A stretch of 64,000 bases of DNA from Aquimonas sp964586455 (GTDB taxonomy: Bacteria > Pseudomonadota > Gammaproteobacteria > Xanthomonadales > Xanthomonadaceae): positions 1 through 64,000 of the forward strand of contig CAZPHV010000024.1 in NCBI GenBank assembly GCA_964586455.1. Reading direction: 5' to 3'. Positions within the stretch are counted from its first letter, which is position 1, and each line of letters starts with the position of its first letter. A program made the position numbers and the translations under genes. The notes under the pieces were generated by a model. The model searched no databases. It saw only the letters and a program-made list of their open reading frames with translations, and was not told where the DNA came from. Of this stretch, positions 15,900-26,100 are shown in pieces.

Positions 15900-17108
15900 C
15901 TACAGCCCGGCAATCGTCGAGGTCGACCAACTGCGATAGGCAGCGCCGTTCGGGCTCTGATCCGCACGCAGCTTCAAGCCCAGCGTCTGGTACAGCTCGG
16001 ACTGCGTGCGTCCACCCGCGTCGACGATGCGCCCGCCAGTGATTCCCGCACCTGCCACCAGCATCGGCACATTGTTGTTGCCATGCGAATCGGCATCGCC
16101 CATGTCCGACACCTGGGTCACGATCGTCGAACCGAACAAACCCCGGGCGTCGAACCGGTCGAACAGGTGCCGGGTCAGGCCCTGCATGTAGGCGATGTCT
16201 TCCGAGTACGCCAACGGCATGTTGCCCTGGTTGTGGTGGGACTGATGCGACTCCCTGCCCAGCACGTCCAGGAAGTGGTTGTGGGCATCGGTGCCGAACG
16301 CAATCGACACCGAGGCCGTCAGGTTGCAGCTGAGCGCCAGTGCTGCGATTTCGGTATGCAGCTTCGCAACCGCATCGAAGCCCGTAGCGTTGGTGTTGGG
16401 CGGCTGCGGACAGGAACCGCCCGGCGGGTTTCCGCCGCCCGCATCGATCGCCTGCTCGATCTCGCGGATCGCGGTGAAGTGGCTGTCGAGCTTCTGCTGC
16501 TCATGCTGACCCAGCTTGGTTCGCAGACTATTGACCGCCGCATAGTGCAGATCGACCACCGACTGCCGGGGCGCCGTGCCACCGCCCGGATTGGTCGGCC
16601 CGCCGGCGAACAGCACATCCAGGGCAGCGCGGGGGCTGGTAATGATCGGCTTGCCTGAATTGCCCTCGCGGCTCAGCGAAGACTCCCCGGTGGTGCCGAG
16701 GTTGAGGTAGCGCACCGGGAAGTTCGCGCCGATGGTGCGCCCCATGTTCACGTCAAAGCTGTCCTGCGACCAGCTGCCGTTGTTGAAGCGGTGAAACATG
16801 ATGCCGTGGCCGGCACCGCTCAGCGACGCATTGCGCAGGAAGGCGATGCGGTTGTAGTGGCTCTGCAAGGGCGCGGATTGCACCGGCAGGACTCCGTTTG
16901 CCGGAAACCAGCGCTGCGGATGGCAGCCGCCGCCCGAGAAGATCAGGCAGTGCTTGTTGGGGACGCCCGATTGGGCCTCCGCGGTTCGCGCCAGCAGCAC
17001 GCCGGCGAGCACGCTGGAAGCCTTGATCAGGCCGGCGGAAATGCCGGCCTGGCCTACGATCCTCAGGAAATTCCGGCGCTCTTTGTCGAAGCAGTCGCGA
17101 TGTCTCAT
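15900..17108 (-). CDS. DUF1552 protein, Tat-exported partner of DUF1592 protein
   Basis: 402 aa. The twin-arginine signal (RRNFLRIV, then a hydrophobic stretch ending ARTAEAQ) predicts export of a folded protein. The rest matches the DUF1552 family, related to sulfatase/alkaline-phosphatase-like DUF1501 folds: CLIFSGGGCHP near the mature N-terminus, HGIMFHRF, FGTDAHNHFLDVLG, HHNQGN, and VSDMGDADSHGNNNVPML. The many conserved His/Asp suggest a metal site. Function is unknown; DUF1552 genes typically travel with DUF1592-type cytochromes, as here (about 50 nt downstream of one). The start is the ATG at 17,108: GGAG lies 10 nt upstream, and an earlier GTG (17,117) overlaps that Shine-Dalgarno. 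Confidence 0.9.
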   Translation of the reverse strand: MRHRDCFDKERRNFLRIVGQAGISAGLIKASSVLAGVLLARTAEAQSGVPNKHCLIFSGGGCHPQRWFPANGVLPVQSAPLQSHYNRIAFLRNASLSGAGHGIMFHRFNNGSWSQDSFDVNMGRTIGANFPVRYLNLGTTGESSLSREGNSGKPIITSPRAALDVLFAGGPTNPGGGTAPRQSVVDLHYAAVNSLRTKLGQHEQQKLDSHFTAIREIEQAIDAGGGNPPGGSCPQPPNTNATGFDAVAKLHTEIAALALSCNLTASVSIAFGTDAHNHFLDVLGRESHQSHHNQGNMPLAYSEDIAYMQGLTRHLFDRFDARGLFGSTIVTQVSDMGDADSHGNNNVPMLVAGAGITGGRIVDAGGRTQSELYQTLGLKLRADQSPNGAAYRSWSTSTIAGL

Positions 17109-17157
17109 GGTGCTCACTCCAATTCGTTGGGAAGGCGATGCGGTGGAGAGGGGCGCG

Positions 17158-20100
17158 TCAGCGCGCCCACTCCCGCCGGTACATCACGGAGTGCAGCGCC
17201 GGGATCTCTTCCAGCATTGCGCGCGGACCGCGATTCACCAACACATCCTTCAAGGTCCCGATATCGCAGCGGTACGCTTCTTCTTCCTGCCTGCTGATTC
17301 GTGCATAGCCCACGTCACGCTCCGTATCGAGCAGGAAGATCGAGTGGATTCCCGAGCTGTAGCTGACGAACTGCGTGGCCAGACAGGTCTGCGCCAGGCC
17401 GGAGGCCATCGGATCCTCAGCGATCTTGCCCGCGACCTGCACGCCCCCATGGAAGGTGATCGGCGGCGAATGAATCACGCGATCCGGGTCGTCGAGGAAC
17501 TGCAGCTGCGGATAGGGCGAGAAGTACGTACCCGTCGAATTGATCGGGTTGCCACGTACGTCTGTCGTGCGCACCCGGCCCACCGCATCGAAGTTCTCCA
17601 GGCCACCGCCCAGCGGATTGATGATCTCGCCATGGCAGTTGGAGCAGCTGGTACCCGAGGTGATGCGGTCGTAGATCATCCGCTGGGTCGTGCGCGGGTT
17701 CTGGAAGAACTCGCGATCCTGAGCGGCCAGTGCGTCGCGGTCGAGGCTGACGCCCGAGGGCGGCTCCGGAATGTCCTGACACATCATCCGGCGGCGCAGG
17801 GCCACCGCGCGCGTCACCAGATTGGCTTCGGTGTCGGTGGCGTACCTGGACAGGAATGCACCCGAAAGCAGGATGCCACCGCGGTCGCTGGAGTTCGCGC
17901 GCACGAAGCCGTCCGCATCTGCGCCACCGCCGGAGAAAGGCAGCCCGTACAGGCTGGCCAGACGCTGGTTCACATGCGTGTGCGAGGGTTGGTACAGGTT
18001 CTCGAACGATGCCGCGGGATCAAGCATGGTCTGCGAGAAGTTCTTGCCGAGCTCCAGCTTCATATCGTTCGCCAGCACAGCGAAGTTCGAGAAGCCGACC
18101 TTCTCCTTGATCTCCAGCTGGTCGGTACCGATCCAGCGATTGACGAAGTTGCCGAGCAGCGCCCTCGCCTGCTGCGTGTTCAGCAGGGTCGAAGCGTGCT
18201 GGCGAACGCCTGCCGCCGTGTCCAGCTCACCGCGACCCGCAGCCGCCATCAGTGCCGTACTCGGCGTGGTGCCGACAATCGTATAGCTGAGATAGGTCGC
18301 CATCTCATAGCCGGTCAACTTGTAGACGCCGCCAACGGGCTCACCCACCTCGGAGCGGTACAGGAACTGCGGCGAGGACAGCATGCCGGCCAGCGCAATC
18401 TTCATGCCCTCCGCCGGCGTACGTCCGCCCACCGTGCCTTGTGCGACACCCAGGTAGGTGCTGCGCTCGTCTGCCGTCAGCGGGCGACGGAACACGCGCG
18501 GGCCCAACTGATCGACCAAACGCGTCGCGCAGTTTGCGTCTGGCGAGCACGACAGCACCGAACTCCAGCGCGTAGCGACATCGTCGGCAATACGCTCGGC
18601 GGTCGTGATGTAGCTGGTGTAGCGCGTGCGATCGACGTTGAGCGTGTTGTTGCCGAGGAAGGCACCGACGTTGAAGTCGTCCGGCAGGCGCGATGTGACG
18701 TCCTGCGTGTAGTTCACAAGGTCCTGCACCGAGCGCTGGAATTCCACCTTGGTCAACAACCGCAGCCCGCGTTGGCCATAGGTCTGGCTGGGCGTCGGAC
18801 AGGTGAAGTAGGAGACGGGGTTGTCCGGGATTCCGTCGGCCGGGCGACGCCAGGTCAGGATGTAGGCCGCGATGTCCTCAGCGCACTGTCCCACGCAGGC
18901 ACCCGCGTTGTTCTGCGGCATCCACAACTCGATGAAGTCCTTCAGCGAACGGTCCTGGCTGTCCTGGCTGTGGCGATAGACAGAGCGATTCGGGTTCAGG
19001 CGGGCGATGACCAGCGCTCCGCTGGCGTCGCGCTCTCCATCCACACCGTGGCATGCCACGCAGGCCTGGGAGTTGTACAGCGCGGCTCCGCGCTCAGCGT
19101 TTCCGGAGCCCGGGCTGCTGGAGGAACTGGACGAGCTGGACGAGCTGGAGCTGCTGGAGCTGGAGCTGCTGGAAGAACTGCTACCGCCGTTGTAGACCAG
19201 AGTGATCGGCGTGGAGGGCGCAGAGGGCACGCTGCCGGTGTAGCTGATCAGCCGGTAGTCGTAGCTGCCGTCACCGGAAAGCAGCGTCTCGACGAAGGAA
19301 CGCGCACTCAAGGCGAGATTGGCCTGCGTCGTCCAACGGTTGTCCGGGCCCTTGCGTCGCACGAGGATGCCGCTCTCGGCACTGCCGGCATTCGACCAGA
19401 CCATGGAAACCTCGGCCGTGCTTTGCACGACATCACCAAGGAGACCCTCGGGCGCAGAAGGCCGGCCCGGCAGTGCAATCGCCGGCTCGTTGGCCGGGTT
19501 GTCGCGGGTCAGAAAGACCTTGAAGTACACCGGCACCCGCTCACCGATCGAACCCAGGCCTGCTACCGCACGCAGGGCCTCGACGCCCGCGCTGAGGTCA
19601 TAGTCGGCGCTGTTGACGAGAATCGGACGGCGCGGCGAAACGCTGATCCGACGGCTGCTGTGCTTGACGAACAGCGCATCGAAGGTGACCGGACGGCTGA
19701 TCGCATGCAGGATCAGATTGCCGGAGACGGACTGCACGAGCATTCCGCCATCGGGCAGGGCCTCCAGCGCAGCAAGATCCAACTCGGTCGTGAAATGCAT
19801 GTTCGGCAGGTGGTTCGACTCGAACAGCAGGTTCTGCATGCGGGTGTTGCGAATATCGATACCCGTGGAAATGCTCGCCAGCGGGATCGTCAGCACCGCA
19901 TTGCCCGAAGCCGCCACAGTACCGCGCAGCTGGGTGAAGGTGTGGGCTTCGGCGTTGCTGATGTTCTTCTTGCTTACGAAATGGAAACTCGAGCTCTGCC
20001 CCTCGATCAGCCAGCGCGCGGCTGAGCCACCGCACTGCACGCCATTGAACGAGAACTCAGTCGGGCTCTGACTGCCCGGGTTGCCAAGAATGAAGCCAAA

Positions 20101-20418
20101 GCTGGCAGTGCCCCCGGTGGCGACCTGGCCGTTGTAGCCGGCATTGCGGACGCAGACGCGCGAACCGGATCGTGAGGACACGCCGTCCCAAAGATCGCGA
20201 ACGACTTCGTTGCCGCTGTAGTTCCAGCAGACTTCCCAGGTGTTCACGGCCGCGCCATGGTTGGTCGCGGTTACGGCGATCTGCGCGCCGCCCGGCCAGC
20301 TGTTGACGCTGCGATAGGCCACGCTGCACACGCCCTGTGCGGAAGCGCTGGAGGAGGCAATCAGACTGAGGAGCAGCGCAAGCGTGAGGCTGCCCCAGAT
20401 ACTTGATGAGGTTTTCAT
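17158..20418 (-). CDS. CBM2-YceI-cytochrome c-DUF1592 secreted redox protein
   Basis: 1086 aa. Order: signal peptide (1-27, ending SASAQ); CBM2 cellulose-binding module (about 29-130; SWPGGAQIAVTATNHG, NTWEVCWNYSG); YceI domain (about 133-305, polyisoprenoid/quinone pocket); an FN3-like region (about 315-400); a Ser-rich linker (about 411-437); a class-I cytochrome c with CVACH (about 451-455); then the DUF1587/1595/1592/1588/1585 series (about 540-1080) containing a second CxxCH (CSNCH, about 921). Proteins with DUF1592 are common in Planctomycetes and some Proteobacteria but are usually not fused to CBM2 and YceI. Cellvibrio and Saccharophagus secrete CBM2/YceI/cytochrome proteins needed for cellulose growth, probably as redox partners. 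It lies 21 nt after the CBM2-YceI gene and 50 nt before DUF1552. Confidence 0.92.
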   Translation of the reverse strand: MKTSSSIWGSLTLALLLSLIASSSASAQGVCSVAYRSVNSWPGGAQIAVTATNHGAAVNTWEVCWNYSGNEVVRDLWDGVSSRSGSRVCVRNAGYNGQVATGGTASFGFILGNPGSQSPTEFSFNGVQCGGSAARWLIEGQSSSFHFVSKKNISNAEAHTFTQLRGTVAASGNAVLTIPLASISTGIDIRNTRMQNLLFESNHLPNMHFTTELDLAALEALPDGGMLVQSVSGNLILHAISRPVTFDALFVKHSSRRISVSPRRPILVNSADYDLSAGVEALRAVAGLGSIGERVPVYFKVFLTRDNPANEPAIALPGRPSAPEGLLGDVVQSTAEVSMVWSNAGSAESGILVRRKGPDNRWTTQANLALSARSFVETLLSGDGSYDYRLISYTGSVPSAPSTPITLVYNGGSSSSSSSSSSSSSSSSSSSSSSSPGSGNAERGAALYNSQACVACHGVDGERDASGALVIARLNPNRSVYRHSQDSQDRSLKDFIELWMPQNNAGACVGQCAEDIAAYILTWRRPADGIPDNPVSYFTCPTPSQTYGQRGLRLLTKVEFQRSVQDLVNYTQDVTSRLPDDFNVGAFLGNNTLNVDRTRYTSYITTAERIADDVATRWSSVLSCSPDANCATRLVDQLGPRVFRRPLTADERSTYLGVAQGTVGGRTPAEGMKIALAGMLSSPQFLYRSEVGEPVGGVYKLTGYEMATYLSYTIVGTTPSTALMAAAGRGELDTAAGVRQHASTLLNTQQARALLGNFVNRWIGTDQLEIKEKVGFSNFAVLANDMKLELGKNFSQTMLDPAASFENLYQPSHTHVNQRLASLYGLPFSGGGADADGFVRANSSDRGGILLSGAFLSRYATDTEANLVTRAVALRRRMMCQDIPEPPSGVSLDRDALAAQDREFFQNPRTTQRMIYDRITSGTSCSNCHGEIINPLGGGLENFDAVGRVRTTDVRGNPINSTGTYFSPYPQLQFLDDPDRVIHSPPITFHGGVQVAGKIAEDPMASGLAQTCLATQFVSYSSGIHSIFLLDTERDVGYARISRQEEEAYRCDIGTLKDVLVNRGPRAMLEEIPALHSVMYRREWAR

Positions 20419-20439
20419 GGTGTATTCGGCCTCGTTCAG

Positions 20440-21477
20440 TTAGCGCGCGTCGAACGCGAACGCGAAATCCACGGGCACTGCCTCACTGATCGAAACCAGA
20501 TTGACAATGGAGCGAAGCTCTTCAACGCCGTCGACCAGCGCAAAATCCGCAGCGCGGGTAAGCGCCGGCGCGGTGCTCTGCACCAGAATGCGCGAGCTCG
20601 TCAAGCGCTGGATCAGGACCTTCGAGGTGATCGTCTTCTCGACGCCATGCAGCCGCACGATGGCGGTAATGTCCGCCAAGGTGGATTGGCCCGGCGCCAA
20701 CGAATTCAACAGAGCGCCCGGCACCGCCACCGTGATACGGGCTGTTGGGAAGGTCGAGGTTTCAAACAGGAGCTCGCGCATCCGCTGGTCGCGCACGACC
20801 ACGCCCGAATTGATGCTGTTCATGTCGATATCGACCTGTGCCCGGCCGTCGATACCAATCGAACCACTCAGGGTATTGAAGGTGTGAACTTCAACGATAT
20901 GGGTGTTCTTGGTGGTCACAAAGTTCAGGTAGGAAGCACTGGCATCGAGCATCCAGGCCGCCTGTGCAGGCACCGACGAGGACGACGAACTGCTGTTCGA
21001 GCTACTTGAGCTGCTTGAGCTGGAGCTGCTGCTCGAACTCGAACTGCTGGATGAGGATGTCACCGAGCCGCACACCGCCCCGGTGACCACCGGAACCTCG
21101 GCGCTGGCGACGCCTTTGCTGCCCTGGAATCCAATCTCGATGGATTGGCCGGGCGGAATGGTCTGATTCCAACTGAGGTTGGTCGCTGTGTAGGGATTGT
21201 TTCCGCTGTAGCTGGCGTTCCAGTTGCCGGTCATGCGGTTGTCGCCAGTGTACTGCCAGCTGACCGTCCAGCCCGTAATGGGCGTGGAGCGCGTATTGGT
21301 AATCCGGATATTCGCGGTGTAGCCATTGTTCCACTGCGCTGAGACAATGTATTCACATCGCGCCGCGGCGTGGCTGGACCACGCCAACAGAAGGAGCAGA
21401 AGACTGCAGATGGGAAGCCTCCTGACACCCCCGCTGCTCCGTCGCGCCAGTGTTCCTGAAAACAAGAGTTTGCTCAC
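20440..21477 (-). CDS. CBM2-polySer-YceI secreted protein
   Basis: About 345 aa. Signal peptide (RRLPICSLLLLLLAWSSHAAA), CBM2 (about 38-137; CEYIVSAQWNNGYTANIRITN, GWTVSWQYTG), a Ser-rich linker (about 140-172) and a C-terminal YceI domain (about 176-345; NFVTTKNTHIVEVHTF, RMRELLFETSTFPTARI). YceI domains are lipocalin-like barrels that bind polyisoprenoids or ubiquinone. With CBM2 the protein should carry such a ligand on crystalline polysaccharide outside the cell. I place the start at the GTG at 21,477: GGAGGA lies 8 nt upstream, and the in-frame ATG at 21,492 overlaps that Shine-Dalgarno sequence. First gene of a three-gene redox unit (with CBM2-YceI-cytochrome-DUF1592 and DUF1552). Confidence 0.9.
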   Translation of the reverse strand: MSKLLFSGTLARRSSGGVRRLPICSLLLLLLAWSSHAAARCEYIVSAQWNNGYTANIRITNTRSTPITGWTVSWQYTGDNRMTGNWNASYSGNNPYTATNLSWNQTIPPGQSIEIGFQGSKGVASAEVPVVTGAVCGSVTSSSSSSSSSSSSSSSSSSSSNSSSSSSSVPAQAAWMLDASASYLNFVTTKNTHIVEVHTFNTLSGSIGIDGRAQVDIDMNSINSGVVVRDQRMRELLFETSTFPTARITVAVPGALLNSLAPGQSTLADITAIVRLHGVEKTITSKVLIQRLTSSRILVQSTAPALTRAADFALVDGVEELRSIVNLVSISEAVPVDFAFAFDAR

Positions 21478-21610
21478 GTTTAATTCCTCCATGGTGAACG
21501 CCAGACGGAACCGATACGGCTGGCAGAGTGGGCCAGAGTGCCGCTGTCAGATTCCACAACGAATGCACACAGCACGACGACCCCAGGCATCGGGGTCGGG
21601 CTGCAAGGTG

Positions 21611-22237
21611 TCAGTGGCTTGGACCCTTCCTCAAGCCTTGGGGAGGAAGGCTTCCAAGCGCTGCTCGGGACGAGGGAAGCCCCCTACGCCCAGCGGCGCG
21701 GGCGGCAAATGCATGGATATAAAGGCAAGCAAAGACGCATGCCGGCAGAAGCAGAGACGCGTAGATGAACATGACGTAATCGAATTCAACAGCGTGATTC
21801 CATGGGCGCGCAATGCCCAGATAACAGGCGAACAACCAGGACACTGTGGACACTGCGCCCGTCATTACCACCGCGGTTTTCTCGAGGATGCCAAGCCCGA
21901 TCATTCCGGTGCTGGAAACAACGCGGGGAAAGCTGAAGCGATGCAGCACCGCACCATTGGCCGTCAGCACGACAACAACGGCCACCTTGGCCCAGAGCTT
22001 CTGGTTAAGAAGATACTCAGGGTCTTTCACTGCGCCCCAGATCACCAGGACAAGACCAGAGGCCCAGAGTACGCCCAAGGCCAGCATGATGATGTGCGCT
22101 GCAGCCTTGAGATCCTTGACTGCGCCAATACTCAAGCGTCTGCCGGCTGTCTTGGACAGCGACAGATCCTGCATCAGCAGAATCCCAACCGCGACACACG
22201 CCGCCATCAGATGAACGTAAACCAAGAGCGTATTCAT
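21611..22237 (-). CDS. Integral membrane protein, five predicted TM helices
   Basis: 208 aa. Hydrophobic segments near 3-22, 46-70, 83-104, 112-136 and 148-172. His residues lie near helix ends (YVHLMAA, AAHIIML, VLHRF, YIHAF), which would suit a b-type haem or quinone site but is not proof. No family recognised with confidence. The start at 22,237 gives a clean N-terminal helix with AGGTG about 6 nt upstream; the longer frame from 22,381 is Cys/Arg-rich and rejected. It lies about 130 nt upstream of the CBM2-YceI gene on the same strand and could be its inner-membrane electron-transfer partner (inference). A perfect 9-bp operator-like repeat is 207 nt upstream. Confidence 0.78.
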   Translation of the reverse strand: MNTLLVYVHLMAACVAVGILLMQDLSLSKTAGRRLSIGAVKDLKAAAHIIMLALGVLWASGLVLVIWGAVKDPEYLLNQKLWAKVAVVVVLTANGAVLHRFSFPRVVSSTGMIGLGILEKTAVVMTGAVSTVSWLFACYLGIARPWNHAVEFDYVMFIYASLLLPACVFACLYIHAFAARAAGRRGLPSSRAALGSLPPQGLRKGPSH

Positions 22238-22443
22238 GGGAACACCTGCATCCTGTCGAGCGCACTGGGGGCTTAATTGGAAGTGGGAGCACGGCCGGGA
22301 ATCGACTTTTCTTGCCGCAGGAATCTGCGTCTGCCCTCTTCTTGCACAAGGGGCATGCTTCTTTACGCAGGATGCAGCCATATCAATCGGCGGTAGATCT
22401 CAGGCGGATCGAGCGCCGACATGGGTGTTCGACCTGGTGCCAA

Positions 22444-22464
22444 CATGTAACAAAGTGTTACATG
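22444..22464. promoter_or_regulatory. Perfect inverted repeat CATGTAACA-N3-TGTTACATG
   Basis: Nine-bp arms (22,444-22,452 and 22,456-22,464) around AAG form an exact palindrome in a window that otherwise shows few AT-rich palindromes. On the minus strand a TTGACA (22,477-22,472) sits just upstream, so a bound dimer would cover a -10 region. Typical architecture for a TetR- or LysR-type operator; the regulator is unidentified. Confidence 0.55.
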
Positions 22465-23007
22465 CTCTGCATGTCAATTCAACGTGAGTTTTTTCGATCT
22501 GATGACACGATCACATTTTGCTACCGGTGTCACCCCCTGCATTTCCTGGCGATCGGCATTGCCAAGCAGCGGACGTTTCCGCGTGCCCGATGTCTACCGC
22601 TTGGATCAAGGGCGTTTGAGAAACCACCGTACCTCGTGACGCCAGTCATCCCGCGCTCCGGAAGCAGAGCGCGGCGTGCTTGTACGCTGCGTCCTGTCCT
22701 CCCGCGTCATGACCCTTGTCGCGTATCCAAACCTGCAGCCACACGGCTTGGTTCACGCCCGGCAGCCCTGCCGACGACCGGACCGTCATGGACGATCGCT
22801 AACGCTCGCTCACGCTTTGAATCACTAGGAACGCTAGGCCGATAGTCGACCCGACTCCCCACTGAACCCACCACCGAGGCCGCAAAGCGGCACGCATGGC
22901 GTTGGTACCTCGGCCCTCCCCGACCGGAACACCCGCGAAAACCCTATACGTCAGATCCCACCGCCGGCAGACAATCGAAACTGTCTGCGCATCGGCCGTA
23001 AGGCCTG

Positions 23008-23037
23008 ATGCATTCGAGCGGTCGCGCTCGAACGCAT
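23008..23037 (-). terminator. Hairpin downstream of di-haem oxidoreductase gene
   Basis: TTCGAGCG / CGCTCGAA with a GTCG loop, extended by ATGC/GCAT after one mismatch. It lies about 155 nt past the stop at 23,193. No U-tract. Confidence 0.5.
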
Positions 23038-23192
23038 GTGTAGAACTCCTGCAGAGGCTCTCGCATTGCCGCTTGGAACAAGCGCGTCAACGCGAACAGC
23101 CCCGTGCAACCCGAGCAGAGCAGGCAACACGGCCAAGGAAGCACCCATCGAAGCCGTGCTTCGAGTCGTCCCATCGCCGCTCGCCGCATCCA

Positions 23193-26100
23193 CTACAACG
23201 ACTCGAGGAAACGCAGCACGTCTTGCCTTTGGCTCGCCGACAGCGCGCGATAAGCGTTCTTGGAAGCCTCTGCTTCACCGCCATGCCAGAGGATCGCTTC
23301 CTCGATCGTTCGCGCCCGACCATCGTGCAGATAGCTGTGAACGGGGGTGCACGCCTGGCTGCCTTGTGGCGCAGTGGTGGTCCCGCCGGTGACACAGGCC
23401 GACAGGCCCAGACCCCAGAGTGGCGCCGTACGCCATTCAGCCCCTGATGCAAGACCTTCACCGAGGCTGTCAGCGAGACCGGGCCCCATGTCGTGCAAGA
23501 GCAGATCGGTATACGGATGAATTGTCTGGTTTCTCAGCTCAGCCAGCGGATGGTGCTCACTGGTCTGCAGCGTGGGGCGATGACAACCGGCACAGCCGAT
23601 GCTGCCGAAGCTCGCTTCGCCACGCTGAACGGCCGGGTTGTTGATGTCACGCTGGGGGCGAACGCCGAGCAGGGCGATGTACTTGACCAGATTGTCCAGA
23701 TGCACGTCGGCCAGCTCGGAGCCGCTGGCGCCGCAACCGGTCTGGGCCGAGCCGCAATCAGGGTTCGGCAGGACCGAGGTCATGACTCCCATGTCGCTAT
23801 TGAGCGCGCTGGCCACCTGATGCCGCACGCTGGTGGTACCCGCCTTCCAGCCGAAGCGGCCGAGCCGGGTCTGACCAGTAACAGGGTCCGGAATGCGGTT
23901 CGCTCGTCCTGATATCCCGTCGCCGTTCGAGTCGTTCGGATCTTCCATGGCGAGAATGGTGGATTCCGCTACGGCCTCAAGCAGGCCCATACCCACGAGC
24001 TGGGGCGCGATGCGGCCGGAGAAGCGCGCAGGCACTCCGTTGCTGAACTGGTAGTTGGGCGAACGCAGGCCATTGGCCTCGGTCCACGAGGCGATCGAAA
24101 CCTGCCCTTCGCTGCTGACCCCACCTGTAGTACGTGGCTGAAGCACCCTGCCGAGGTTGGGGTGCGGGTTGCCGAGGCTGTCGCCGACCTTGAACACCCA
24201 CTTGTCCAGAGCCTGACCGATCGCCTCGGGGGCAGCCCTGCCGTTGCGGACATGACAGGCCGTGCAGCGATCATTGACGTATCGAGGCCCTGCCCGGCCC
24301 GCTAGCTCAGGGAACACACCATTCTCGGCGTGCTCATCATGAGCACCACTGACGAAGGAGGTGTGGTGCACTCGGCGCCCCAGCACGAACGGCTGACCGT
24401 TCTGGTAGCTGAGGTTCGTGGCCATCTGCAGGAAATGGTTGTCAGGTTCGCCCGAGTGCATGTAGGGCAGCGTGGTCTCACCACCCAGCCAGGCCTTCTC
24501 GGGGATCTTCACCGAATCCTTTGTGCCACCACCGAACATGGGGGTACTGAAGGTGCCAGGCTGAATGTCCCAGGGAACGATGCCCTCACCCACGATGTAG
24601 AGGTAGGTCGTGCCGTAGTAGGGCGCGCGTCCGCGCGGCACGCTGGGGTCAAGGAACTGGCTGATCTCGAACTCAAGCTTGTCGCCACGGCGGATCGGCT
24701 GGCCGGTACGGCAGTTGAAGGTGCGCTGCTTGTAGTAGTTGAAGGTGTCCACCACCACCATCGTGCCGTTATCGCAGAACTCCGCCACCGTGCCGATGCC
24801 GCGGTAGAACCAGCGATTCTCGGCTTCGGTATCGTTCAAGCGCCACTGCGTGCGCACATTCATGCGAATCGATGCGGTGTTGTCGGCGAACTGCTCCTCG
24901 ATGATCTCGATCCCCGCCGTGCGGTGCTCCCAGTAGAAGCTGGGGTAGTGATCGTAGGCCTGGAACTGGTTCTCCTTGGCGTGACGGTCACGCGCGCGGT
25001 CAGCGATACGCGTGATCAAGCGGTTGCCCTGCTGCACCCGCACGGCCGGTTCGAGTACGGTCGAAGCGTTGTACAGGGGAACGATGTTTCCGAGCGAGGG
25101 GTTGCTGGAACTGCTCGACGAGCTCGAGGAAGAGCTGCTGGCAGACACGCGGCTGATGCGAAACCAGTTGAAGTTCCAACCGCCCTGCACCGCATACACG
25201 CCCAAGCTGAAGGTTCCGGCGTTCAGATCGACCGTGTGCGAAACCGTGGTCCAGTTCTGCCAGTCGCCTGTCGCCGGAATCGCGACCTGCCCCAGAGCGA
25301 CGCTGCCGGCATTGAGATCCAGCGACAGCCGCCCACCGCTGGGGCTGGCCACGCGGTACTCCACCCGATAGCGCCCAGCCGTCGGGATCGTGATGCCGGC
25401 GTAGGCCATCCAGTCGCCTGTATCGATCCATCCGACGTTTTGCCCGCCGCCGGTGTCGCTGGAAGCCTGCACGCCCACACCGGCCATGCTGGTGTAGGAC
25501 TCGGCCTCACGGAACAGACTGAAGGCCGCGGCCGAGCTGCTGCTGGAAGAACTGCTGCTGGACGAGCTGCTTGAAGAACTGCTGGAACTGCTGGAACTGC
25601 TGGAACTGCCCGAAAGGCTACCGAGAGTGTAGGTCTGCCAGGGCGTGGTCTGGCCCGCACCGCTGCTGTTGATGATCGTGTAACTGATGCTGACCGGGGT
25701 GGTCGAACTCAGACCTCCGATGTCGAAGGTCCACGCACTACCGCTCTGCGCCATCCGATGGTTCTGCTGAGGACCATTGTTGATGCGGTAGTGGATGTCG
25801 ACCACGCTGCCCTGCGACACCGTCGCACGCAGCGTGCTCGCATTCAGCGCCGACACGCAGCCCAGGTTGCAGCCGCTCGCATTCGCCGGCTGTGCCCCGT
25901 ACACACCCACTTCCCAGATCGAATAGCCCCAGCTGTTGCCGCTGCTGCGCTGGATGGCGTTGATCCGGACATAGCGGTAGTTTCCGCTCAGCGCCAGCGT
26001 GTCCCTGCGCGTGCCGAACGCGCCGCCGGTGCGCGCGGCCATCTGCGTCCAGATGCTGTTGTCGTTCGAGCCCAGCACTGTGTAGTGGGACGCGTTCGCC

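Larger units (their letters stand above)
22238..23192. other. 955-nt gap without a supported gene
   Basis: Short frames exist on both strands, but none has a domain, a plausible start or typical composition. The segment contains the operator-like repeat at 22,444-22,464 and a hairpin at 23,008-23,037 after the di-haem oxidoreductase stop. The remainder may be decayed sequence. Confidence 0.6.

Noticed and set aside
16954..20025. Plus-strand open frame of over 1,000 codons opposite the DUF1592 gene
   Set aside because: Composition mirrors the antisense of a real gene; no motif, signal or ribosome-binding site.
22944..23189. Short minus-strand frame resembling a lipoprotein (LLCSGC)
   Set aside because: Too short and without conserved features; likely chance in the gap after the oxidoreductase gene.
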